From the NCBI GenBank assembly GCA_030605705.1, contig JAUWHU010000085.1, positions 1 to 9,156 on the forward strand: a stretch of DNA of 9,156 bases, in the 5' to 3' direction. The stretch is from Thermoflexia bacterium (GTDB taxonomy: Bacteria; Chloroflexota; Anaerolineae; B4-G1; SLSP01). The translations under genes were made by a program, and so were the position numbers. The notes beneath the pieces were generated by a model. It was not told the DNA's origin. It ran no database searches and saw nothing but the letters and a program-made list of their open reading frames with translations. Below are positions 1 to 6,178 of the stretch, piece after piece (the stretch's first letter is position 1; each line of letters opens with the position of its first letter).

Positions 1-753
1 GAGCAATTGGTCGAGGAGCCTTTTGTGAGCCTCTTCGCCGGTCAACTGCTCCCGCAGCGGGTCACCACCCGCCTCGTCCGCGCTCTGGAGGATGGGGAAC
101 GCTTAGGTGCAGATGGCACGCCGGAAGTCCCCGGACGCTACTGCATCGCCCTCCACCCGGAAGACCTGGCCGCGCTCCGGCAATACCATCCCCGGCTGGC
201 TGAGGAACTGGCGACGGCGCTCCAGGCTCTCATCGGGCGCCTGCAGATCCGCCTGCGCCAGCCGCCCGTCGTGCTGCTCCAGGCTGACCCGACCCTGCCT
301 CCGCACGACATCCGCATCACGCCCGCCGGCGATCCCACGCTGGACCAGACCCGCGACCTGGATCCGGGTCGCCTGGAAGAGATACTCGCCAGGGAAGAGT
401 GGGCAAGCGGGCAAGCTTATCTCATCATTGAGGGGAAACGCACTTTTGACCTCACCGCGCCCACGGTGCAGATTGGGCGGGCGTTAGATAACGACTTGAT
501 CCTCGAGGATCGCCGCATCTCCCGGTGCCACGCCCGGCTGCGCCAACGCTACGGGCGTTACATCCTCCAAGACCTGGGCAGCAGCGGCGGCACGACGGTG
601 AACGGTTTCCCGGTGCAGGAAGTGGTCTTGCGGGCCGGCGACCTCATCTCGCTGTCCGGCGTCACGCTCATCTACGCCGAAGAAGAGCCGGAGGGCAGGG
701 AAGCGACGCGCTCACCGGATGACACGCGCCCCCAGCCTTGCGTGGAGGATTAA
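1..753 (+). CDS. DUF3662/FHA-domain protein, FhaA-like (5' end cut by window edge)
   Basis: Predicted cytoplasmic phosphothreonine-binding adaptor. The reading frame is open to the left edge, so the first in-frame start (TTG at 7) is probably not the true one: family members carry about ten more N-terminal residues before the 'LVEEPF..LFAG' stretch. Numbering from that TTG, residues 1-105 match the N-terminal DUF3662 domain of FhaA. A variable linker follows, then an FHA domain at about 138-225. The FHA phosphopeptide-binding residues are all visible: GR at 157-158, SRCH at 172-175 and NG at 199-200. A short charged tail ends at TAA 751-753. The next gene starts one base later and its ribosome-binding site lies inside this gene, so the two are translationally coupled. 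In Actinobacteria FhaA is a substrate and reader of PknB-type kinases controlling cell-wall synthesis; the same role here is inference. Domain assignment is firm. Confidence 0.88.
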   Translation, partial: EQLVEEPFVSLFAGQLLPQRVTTRLVRALEDGERLGADGTPEVPGRYCIALHPEDLAALRQYHPRLAEELATALQALIGRLQIRLRQPPVVLLQADPTLPPHDIRITPAGDPTLDQTRDLDPGRLEEILAREEWASGQAYLIIEGKRTFDLTAPTVQIGRALDNDLILEDRRISRCHARLRQRYGRYILQDLGSSGGTTVNGFPVQEVVLRAGDLISLSGVTLIYAEEEPEGREATRSPDDTRPQPCVED

Positions 754-754
754 G

Positions 755-1375
755 ATGGCGGAATTGCTCCTGGCGCTGCGCTTGCTTCTGGCCTTGATCC
801 TCTACGCTTTCCTGGGTTTCACGCTGTACACGCTCTGGCGAGAGTTGCGAGCGGGCGAAGCCGCGCCTGCCACGCCGGCACCCTCTCCGGCGGCGCTGTT
901 TGTGGAAGCCGGCGACCATGCCGGCCGGCGACTCCCCCTGCAGGCCATCACGGCCATAGGACGCGCCGACGAAAACACGCTGGCGCTCCACGACCCCTTC
1001 GCCTCCGCGCACCACGCCCTCGTCCTCTGGCGCGAGGGGCAATGGTGGCTCGAGGACCTGGAGAGTCACAACGGGACGTATTTCAACGGGGAAAGGATGA
1101 GCGACCCCCGGCTACTCACCTCCGGGGACCGCATCCGCATCGGGGAGACGGTGTTGCGGTTCGAGGTGGGGACAGGGCCGCAGGATGAGGGGGAGAGACA
1201 GGAGATAGAGATAGAGATAGAGAGGGAGAGTGTGGAGGTGTGGGAGTGCGGGAGTGTGAAGATTGATGATTTAAGATTGACTCCGTTGAAAAAGGGGCTA
1301 ATTTTAACGCAGAGACGCAAAGGCGCAGAGATTTTTGAATGCTGCCTCAATATTTTTGAAAATCGAGACCTTTAG
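755..1375 (+). CDS. Membrane-anchored FHA-domain protein, FhaB-like, with repeat-derived C-terminal tail
   Basis: Predicted phosphothreonine reader at the membrane, 206 aa. The ATG at 755 is preferred over an in-frame ATG at 719: GGAGG at 744-748 lies six bases before it, and it puts a hydrophobic helix (residues 3-28) at the N-terminus followed by an Ala/Pro linker (33-47). The FHA domain covers about 48-138, with GR at 69-70, S84-x-x-H87 and NG at 111-112, so ligand binding should be intact. It follows the DUF3662/FHA gene by one base, the fhaA-fhaB arrangement. Residues 145-206 are odd: they are encoded by a GAGATA microsatellite (about 1202-1222, giving EIEIEIE), purine-rich low-complexity DNA, and then the left arm of an intergenic palindrome, giving the peptide LTQRRKGAEIF that I recognise from spurious ORFs read out of such repeats. 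The original stop was probably near 1180-1200. The FHA call is secure; the tail is doubtful as functional protein. Confidence 0.85.
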   Translation: MAELLLALRLLLALILYAFLGFTLYTLWRELRAGEAAPATPAPSPAALFVEAGDHAGRRLPLQAITAIGRADENTLALHDPFASAHHALVLWREGQWWLEDLESHNGTYFNGERMSDPRLLTSGDRIRIGETVLRFEVGTGPQDEGERQEIEIEIERESVEVWECGSVKIDDLRLTPLKKGLILTQRRKGAEIFECCLNIFENRDL

Positions 1376-1581
1376 AGTTATTCCTCAATAAAAACAGTAA
1401 GCTTTTGGACACGGATACCACGGATCAACACGGATTTTTCTCCTTGTTTTCTTACAAAAATATCCGTGTAATCAAATCCGTGTCCAATTCCTGGGTTCGT
1501 TTATTCGGGAACAACTCTTTTGATTAAACAAATCTTGATCTACTATTTAATTTTCTTTGCGTCTTTGCGTCTCTGCGTTAA
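1304..1581. repeat. 278-base imperfect palindrome with nested stem pairs
   Basis: The outer arms 1304-1331 and 1554-1581 are reverse complements at 26 of 28 positions ('CGCAGAGACGCAAAG' type), with 19 perfect pairs at 1304-1322/1563-1581. Further in, 1374-1392 pairs with 1500-1518 (about 16 of 19), 1405-1416 pairs perfectly with 1476-1487, and 1428-1435 pairs with 1462-1469. All four pairs share nearly the same centre (about 1443-1448), so this is one large palindrome rather than chance hairpins. It overlaps the last 72 bases of the FhaB-like gene. It may be a MITE-like or REP-like element; no transposase is present. Confidence 0.8.
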
Positions 1582-1668
1582 GGCTTTTGGTTTTTTCAGC
1601 GCCAAATTGGCGGTGTTTTGCCCCAATCGGGGATCCATCTGAGCAACAGCGACAGTTGTGTGCATCAT
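1376..1668. other. Gap between convergent genes, no gene seen
   Basis: This 293-base, AT-richer stretch lies between the end of the FhaB-like gene and the end of the metallophosphoesterase gene on the other strand. Most of it is the palindrome described separately. The rest, 1582-1668, holds two small hairpins: CGCCAAATTGGCG near 1603-1615 and CCCCAATCGGGG near 1621-1632. Neither is followed by a clear T-run on either strand, so I do not call a terminator. A 64-residue plus-strand frame starting near 1557 lies across the repeat arm and is not credible. Confidence 0.6.
1405..1487. repeat. 'CACGGAT' type interspersed repeat (core of the palindrome)
   Basis: Core of the larger palindrome: outer 12-base arms TTGGACACGGAT / ATCCGTGTCCAA and inner 8-base arms ACACGGAT / ATCCGTGT. 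The sequence following the inner right arm (ATCCGTGTAATC) matches 11 of 12 bases of ATCTGTGTAATC at 7804-7815, so a related copy lies in the other large gap of this window. I recognise this motif class as abundant in intergenic DNA of several environmental phyla; that part is memory, not computed. Confidence 0.75.
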
Positions 1669-3243
1669 TCATCTCCCGTGTAGCCTGCCCCTTCGTGGGT
1701 CGGGTATCCACCGAACCGCTGAGACAAGATAGCCGTCATCAGACAGGTTAGGATGAACCGGTCTCCCCAGGCGGGGGTCCCATTCCCGGAACCACGTCCG
1801 AGGTTCCGAATTGGGGGTGATGCAGGCGAAGGTGAGCCGGATCGTCCAATGGTGAGGTTTCCGAATCAGTGTCGGCATCCAGGCTCCCGTGTTGAGCAGC
1901 CACGTCTGGCGTCCTTCCACCGGCTGGCAGTAAGGGATGTGGGTATGACCGGCGATGATAGCACTCAGTGGGCAGGTAGCACGCTTGAAGCTTTCCGCAA
2001 TCTCACTGGCTATGGTGGGCAGGTAATTGAGCTGGCGGTCATCGTTGATGTGATTTGTCCAGAAGTGGCCGGCATTGAACATCGCCAGCGCCCCCAGAAA
2101 CGAGCCGGTGGAACGGCAGCGCTGGGCTGCCAGCAGACAAAACAGTCCCCGCGCAGCAAGCCCCACGGCGCCGACGCGCAGTATCCCCGCGAGGGCCTGA
2201 GAAAGTACCATGGGCGCCCATATCCCCCAGGAGAGGTGACCGTGCTTTTGAGCAGTAGCCTGGATGGCCCCAACCAGGGGTGCCGGAAGACCACCGTAGC
2301 CCCGCGAGCTTGTCATAGACGAGCGTAGGGGCTGCTTTTCTCTGTCGCCGCGGACGAGGTAACGCCAACCGGTCAGCAGGTCGTGGACATGGGTCAGGAG
2401 AATACGAGTGCCGCCGAGAGGATCTTCGGATAGCATCCAGGGCAAGGCGCGGGTGATAGGGCGCACGTTGTCGGTGTAGGGGAAGTCTTCCTCAAGCCGG
2501 TTGAGCACGTAACGGGTAAACAACATCCCCTGGGGGAGAGCCAGGGTATTCGCATCCCCTGGCTCTACAGGGCACAAGGGATCGGCATAGCGGTTAGTCG
2601 GTTCATACTGGTTGCCGTGTTCCACGTAGATGTGATAACGGGAGTCGTAGTAGAACCAGGGTTCAAATTCAATGCGTTCGGCGACACCGGATTCTTCCAA
2701 CGGTGGGGCATCCGGGTGCTGGCGACGATACCGCCGGTAGGCTTCGAGTACTTCGCGGCGCAGGGTTTCCTGAACGCCAGGCCAGTAGAGCTCGGCATCG
2801 TGATTGCCTTTGAGCATGAGGATGCGGTTGCCGTGGGCGACAAACCAGCCCAGAGCGGCGAAGAACAGGGGATGCCCCCGGGCGATGCGACGTATTCTCC
2901 AGCAGCCCTCCGGCTCCGACGTACCGAGGCCGAAGCGCGCGCGTTCGCCCAGCTCGGCGTAGGTGGTGACGCCACAGACGGCTTCCAGCTCCGCGCCGGC
3001 AGACGGCAAGTCCATGACCTGTTCGAAATCAAAGGTATCGCCGTTGAGGATCAACTGCCAGGGAGAACCAGTGTGGGGCGGGGTGGAGCGTAGCTCTTCG
3101 TAATGGCGCAACAGATCGAAGAAGGGACGGGCGTAGAAAAAATCTTCGCGGGGCGAATACTTACCCTCGTCTTCCAGCCAGCCTTCGTTAATGTGTAAAT
3201 CGCTGAGAACGATCAGGTTCTCCGGTGTGTTGATGGTCATCAT
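1669..3243 (-). CDS. Calcineurin-like metallophosphoesterase with hydrophobic insert
   Basis: Predicted dimetal phosphoesterase of 524 aa; the substrate is unknown. All calcineurin-superfamily metal-site motifs are present in order: DLH at 15-17, NGD at 67-69, GNHD at 146-149, EHGN with H209, and GHTH at 432-435. The pattern is LpxH-like, but the protein is about twice LpxH's length, and the inferred phylum generally lacks lipid A, so LpxH activity is not claimed. Between motifs IV and V lies a long insert, with hydrophobic stretches at about 341-375 and 381-396 that could be membrane-associated helices. Start: the ATG at 3243 is preceded by GGAAGGA seven bases upstream; a second ATG follows directly. 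It is the last gene of the minus-strand cluster, 34 bases after the glycosyltransferase, so probably co-transcribed. The family is certain; the role is not. Confidence 0.88.
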   Translation of the reverse strand: MMTINTPENLIVLSDLHINEGWLEDEGKYSPREDFFYARPFFDLLRHYEELRSTPPHTGSPWQLILNGDTFDFEQVMDLPSAGAELEAVCGVTTYAELGERARFGLGTSEPEGCWRIRRIARGHPLFFAALGWFVAHGNRILMLKGNHDAELYWPGVQETLRREVLEAYRRYRRQHPDAPPLEESGVAERIEFEPWFYYDSRYHIYVEHGNQYEPTNRYADPLCPVEPGDANTLALPQGMLFTRYVLNRLEEDFPYTDNVRPITRALPWMLSEDPLGGTRILLTHVHDLLTGWRYLVRGDREKQPLRSSMTSSRGYGGLPAPLVGAIQATAQKHGHLSWGIWAPMVLSQALAGILRVGAVGLAARGLFCLLAAQRCRSTGSFLGALAMFNAGHFWTNHINDDRQLNYLPTIASEIAESFKRATCPLSAIIAGHTHIPYCQPVEGRQTWLLNTGAWMPTLIRKPHHWTIRLTFACITPNSEPRTWFREWDPRLGRPVHPNLSDDGYLVSAVRWIPDPRRGRLHGR

Positions 3244-3277
3244 CTTGACTTCCTTCCTGGATATTGACAGATTGTGA

Positions 3278-5326
3278 CTACTCGATTACCAAATTCCTCT
3301 GAACCAACCGGACAAACCACAGACCTCCGGCAAGCATACCACCTCCGAAGAGCGTCACCAATATGATGATCAAAGCGCGTGCTTTCGCCAGTGGTACGCC
3401 GCTGATCCAGAGATACCAGGGCCACATATCAAAAGGCGTGGGGTTCAAGGGGTCGTAAAACCAGAACATGTCCTCCCACTTCCACGGACACATCGTGCTC
3501 ACAGGCAAAGGGCGTGGTAAATTAGCATCTGCAGGGGACAGAAGTTTCCCGTCGCTGGAGATAGCGACATGAGAAACAAAAACGGTGAGATCTCTCGAAT
3601 CGCCGGTCTGAGCAGAACCTATCTGCTGCGCCGCTATGTCAAGTGTGCCGGGGAAGATTTGATAAGCGGACGCCGGCAGCGTCAACGTTTCTACCCACTG
3701 CCTCTCATGCTCATTCTCAGTTAATAGCTTTCTTTCACTAACGACAATTTGCCCATCGTACTCGAAATGTACTCCCTCCCACGTTTCGGCCTCTCCATTG
3801 GATGGCCGCGGGCGTGAATAGGTTATTTGAAAAGTAAAAGTCTGTTTGGGACTCGCGTAAAGATAAAGACGGGAATTTCCCTGCATCCAACGGCCAAAGG
3901 GAAACATCTCGGCTATCTCAACTTCGTAGAAACCGCGATCAATGACATAGAAATCTTGGTTTGAGAGACGCAAAGGATGATCGTAGCGTTGCCAAGCCTT
4001 CACTCGTTGAGGCCACAGCCGCCACTGCGCTAATAGAGTCGAATCCTCAGGTTGCCATCGTTGGCGATCAGCAGAGATGTCACTAAACAGGTAGGTGCTG
4101 TAATTCACAAAGACGGTAGAAAGTTGAATCGAGAATCCCAGGACAAACAGCAGCGTGGCACTTCCGACGCGCAGCCAACGAGCAATGTCGCGCCTTTCCA
4201 AAAACGCTCCAATAGGCAACAGGAGAAAAGGGGTGATGCAGACAATGTAACGCGGCCCCCAGTTCCCTCCGCCATGCCAAGCCGCAGTCACTAAGCTGTA
4301 GAAAAGAGGATAGGATAACGCCAGCGCAGCGAATAATCCCATTTCAGCAGGGCGACGACGCAACAAAGCGTAAACACTCCAAAGTATCAGTATGGCCGGA
4401 GGGGAAAAGAAGAAATAACCCTTTCCTGAGCTAAACAGATAACCATACCAGCTTATCAAGGGATTTGCCTTCTCTGCCCAAGTGGTGACGGCTCCACGGG
4501 CGGCGTCGCCGGTGTAGCCGGTTTCGAAAAAATCACCAAATCGAACGTAGTTGAAAACGAAGAGCAGCGCCACAATTAACAGAAAGGGAATCGCCCCTGC
4601 CAAGAGTGTACGGGTAGCCCATTGCCGGCGCGTTTGCCCATTCTCTTTCCGCCCAAACTTTAACAGAAAGTAAAACGCAAATGCTAAGCCGGCTACCGAC
4701 ATCATATACTTAGTCGTCACCCCCAAGCCCAGCGCGCCCCCCGCCACCGCCATCCACTGCCACCGGTCGGTGCGAGTATAGCGATAAGCCGCCCAGGCGG
4801 TCAGAACCAGCCAAAAGGTAAGCAGCGTTTCGGCGTAGAAGGTGCGCGCATAAGGCCAGGCTATAGTTGCCAAGCCGTAAGTCAGAGCGAGGAACAAAGA
4901 GGTGCGCCGCCGGTAGCCGAGATCTATTCCAAAAAGATAAAGCAGAGCTACGGTTGCGGCGTGGACAGGGCTGTTAAAGAGAAGGACAAAAAAACGGGTG
5001 AAATAAGCGTAAAAGGGAGATGGAAAGAATCTCGTAGCCACCCACCGCCCTACGAGATAAAAGGGAATGGATAACAGAGACTGCAAGGGAGAGGTAACTG
5101 CATAAAAATGTCCATCAGGAGCAGGAACAACCGCGCGAGGGAAATCACAAGATCCTCCAGTCGCCGGCTGCTCGAATGTACCGCGTTCCACCAAACCTTC
5201 GGTCACGGCGTACATTGTTTCGCCATCGGCGATGTAGGTATGCGCGCTGGCCGTCAGCCAGTAGAAGGAAGTTAATAAGCAAAACAAAGCCAATGCAAGG
5301 TGCACATCTTGTTTGTTCAACCTCAT
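3278..5326 (-). CDS. GT-C-type multi-pass membrane glycosyltransferase (GT39/PMT-like)
   Basis: Predicted polyprenyl-phosphate-sugar-dependent glycosyltransferase, 682 aa. The N-terminal two-thirds (about 1-405) is polytopic: a first helix at about 8-27, then an outer loop with acidic residues in 'ADGETMY' (33-39), where GT-C enzymes carry their catalytic Asp/Glu, then about nine further hydrophobic segments. 'LTYGLATIAWPYARTFYAE' (148-166) and 'SSGKGYFFFSPPA' (299-311) are typical of bacterial 'phospholipid carrier-dependent glycosyltransferase' proteins. Residues 415-645 are soluble, rich in Trp and aromatic residues and beta-like, and a last helix lies at about 648-673. Donor and acceptor cannot be read from sequence. 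The ATG at 5326 has only a weak GAGG about 11 bases upstream, within the end of tmk. The 13-base gap to tmk suggests co-transcription. Sampled lines look less GC-rich (about 50%) than the ATPase gene (about 60%), so separate acquisition is possible. Confidence 0.8.
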   Translation of the reverse strand: MRLNKQDVHLALALFCLLTSFYWLTASAHTYIADGETMYAVTEGLVERGTFEQPATGGSCDFPRAVVPAPDGHFYAVTSPLQSLLSIPFYLVGRWVATRFFPSPFYAYFTRFFVLLFNSPVHAATVALLYLFGIDLGYRRRTSLFLALTYGLATIAWPYARTFYAETLLTFWLVLTAWAAYRYTRTDRWQWMAVAGGALGLGVTTKYMMSVAGLAFAFYFLLKFGRKENGQTRRQWATRTLLAGAIPFLLIVALLFVFNYVRFGDFFETGYTGDAARGAVTTWAEKANPLISWYGYLFSSGKGYFFFSPPAILILWSVYALLRRRPAEMGLFAALALSYPLFYSLVTAAWHGGGNWGPRYIVCITPFLLLPIGAFLERRDIARWLRVGSATLLFVLGFSIQLSTVFVNYSTYLFSDISADRQRWQPEDSTLLAQWRLWPQRVKAWQRYDHPLRLSNQDFYVIDRGFYEVEIAEMFPFGRWMQGNSRLYLYASPKQTFTFQITYSRPRPSNGEAETWEGVHFEYDGQIVVSERKLLTENEHERQWVETLTLPASAYQIFPGTLDIAAQQIGSAQTGDSRDLTVFVSHVAISSDGKLLSPADANLPRPLPVSTMCPWKWEDMFWFYDPLNPTPFDMWPWYLWISGVPLAKARALIIILVTLFGGGMLAGGLWFVRLVQRNLVIE

Positions 5327-5339
5327 GTGTTGCTATTCC

Positions 5340-5972
5340 TCATCTCACACCAACGAAGTAGGGGCACAAACCCTCTCGCAATTGCGCCTGCACCTCTGCC
5401 ACAGAGCCGGTAGCATCCACCACCACCCAGCGCTCCGGTTCGGCGGACGCCAATTCTAAGTAGCCCGCGCGCACGCGCCGGTGGAAGTCCAGCGCTTCCC
5501 GATCTAAGCGATTCATCTCCTCGCCGCCGGTCACCCGCCGTTGCAGGCCAACCTCCGGTTTCACGTCTAAGTAGAGCGTCACGTCGGGCATCAGGCCATC
5601 CGTGGCGAAGCGGGTGATCGCCCGCAGGTCTGCCAGTGAGAGGCCCCGGCCGTAGCCCTGGTAAGCGTAGGTGCTATCGAAGTAGCGGTCACAGAGCACG
5701 ACCCGCCCGGCTGCCAGCGCCGGACAGATCACCTCCGCGACCAGCTGCGCCCGTGACGCCGAGTAGAGCAGGATTTCCGCGCGGGCCGACATCTCCGTGT
5801 GCGCCGGATCGTGGAGCAGCTCGCGGACACGCTCGCCGATGCTCGTTCCGCCAGGCTCTCGCGTCCGCAGCACGTCGTAGCCCTGCGCCGTCAGCCAGGC
5901 GGACAGCAACGGCAGCTGGGTGGTCTTCCCACTCCCCTCTGGTCCCTCTAATGTGATGAACAGTCCTGGCAT
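5340..5972 (-). CDS. tmk: Thymidylate kinase
   Basis: Catalyses ATP-dependent phosphorylation of dTMP to dTDP in the cytoplasm, an essential step toward dTTP. The product of 210 aa is the usual family length. Visible motifs: P-loop GPEGSGKTT at 10-18, REPGGT at 38-43 (dTMP site), DRYFDSTYAYQG at 95-106 containing the DR-Y signature, and an Arg-containing LID region around 145-158 (RRVTGG...RLDRE), consistent with the bacterial enzyme whose LID supplies arginines. The ATG at 5972 is chosen because the family N-terminus begins 'MPGLFITLEGPEGSGK', with a purine-rich GGGGGAA just upstream. The frame stays open for 39 more codons to 6089, but those residues are translated tandem repeat and are not coding. 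It is followed by the glycosyltransferase after 13 bases and preceded by the R3H ATPase across a repeat-filled spacer. Confidence 0.95.
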   Translation of the reverse strand: MPGLFITLEGPEGSGKTTQLPLLSAWLTAQGYDVLRTREPGGTSIGERVRELLHDPAHTEMSARAEILLYSASRAQLVAEVICPALAAGRVVLCDRYFDSTYAYQGYGRGLSLADLRAITRFATDGLMPDVTLYLDVKPEVGLQRRVTGGEEMNRLDREALDFHRRVRAGYLELASAEPERWVVVDATGSVAEVQAQLREGLCPYFVGVR

Positions 5973-5992
5973 AGTTCCCCCGAAAAGAAGAA

Positions 5993-6049
5993 AAGTTGCA
6001 AGTTGGCAAGTTGGCAAGTTGAAGGTTAGCAAGTTGCAAGTTGAAGGTT
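5993..6049. repeat. Degenerate 7-8 base tandem repeat (AAGTTGSC units)
   Basis: Reading plus strand, units AAGTTGC, AAGTTGGC, AAGTTGGC, AAGTTGAAGGTTAGC, AAGTTGC and AAGTTGAAGGTT follow one another with no spacer. The array begins 20 bases upstream of the tmk start. Translated on the minus strand it gives 'CNLLTFNLPTCQLATF', a string I recognise from spurious ORFs in repeat DNA. Confidence 0.85.
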
Positions 6050-6078
6050 GTGCTAGCGATAGTGAATTTCCATATTCA

Positions 6079-6176
6079 CCATTCACCATTTTTCCATTTG
6101 CTCATTTGCCATTCGCCATTTGCTCATTTGCCATTCGCCATTTGCCCATTTGCCATTCGCCATTTGCCATTTGCCC
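6079..6176. repeat. 22-base tandem repeat, three full copies plus partial ends
   Basis: Unit CTCATTTGCCATTCGCCATTTG occurs at 6101-6122 and 6123-6144 identically, and at 6145-6166 with one change (T to C at unit position 2). A 10-base partial copy follows at 6167-6176, and a degenerate 22-base unit precedes at 6079-6100. Each unit is itself built from CATTTGC/CATTCGC subunits. The array ends two bases before the stop codon of the R3H ATPase gene (6179-6181). There are no unique spacers, so it is not CRISPR. Confidence 0.9.
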
Positions 6177-6178
6177 AC

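Noticed and set aside
719..754. Earlier ATG for the FhaB-like gene
   Set aside because: It overlaps the upstream gene and lacks a ribosome-binding site as good as GGAGG at 744-748; it would also add a polar stretch before the membrane helix.
1600..1635. Intrinsic terminator between the convergent genes
   Set aside because: The two short hairpins have stems of only 4-6 pairs and no T-run after them on either strand.
1753..2328. 191-residue plus-strand frame opposite the metallophosphoesterase
   Set aside because: It is antisense to a gene with clear catalytic motifs, has no recognisable domain, and is expected by chance in GC-rich DNA.
2617..3093. 158-residue plus-strand frame opposite the metallophosphoesterase
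   Set aside because: It is a shadow of the coding minus strand; no domain or ribosome-binding site was seen.
5973..6089. Upstream in-frame extension of tmk by 39 codons
   Set aside because: The residues are translated AAGTTGGC tandem repeat, and the family N-terminus fits the ATG at 5972.
6079..6176. CRISPR-like array
   Set aside because: Units are directly adjacent with no unique spacers and no cas genes nearby.
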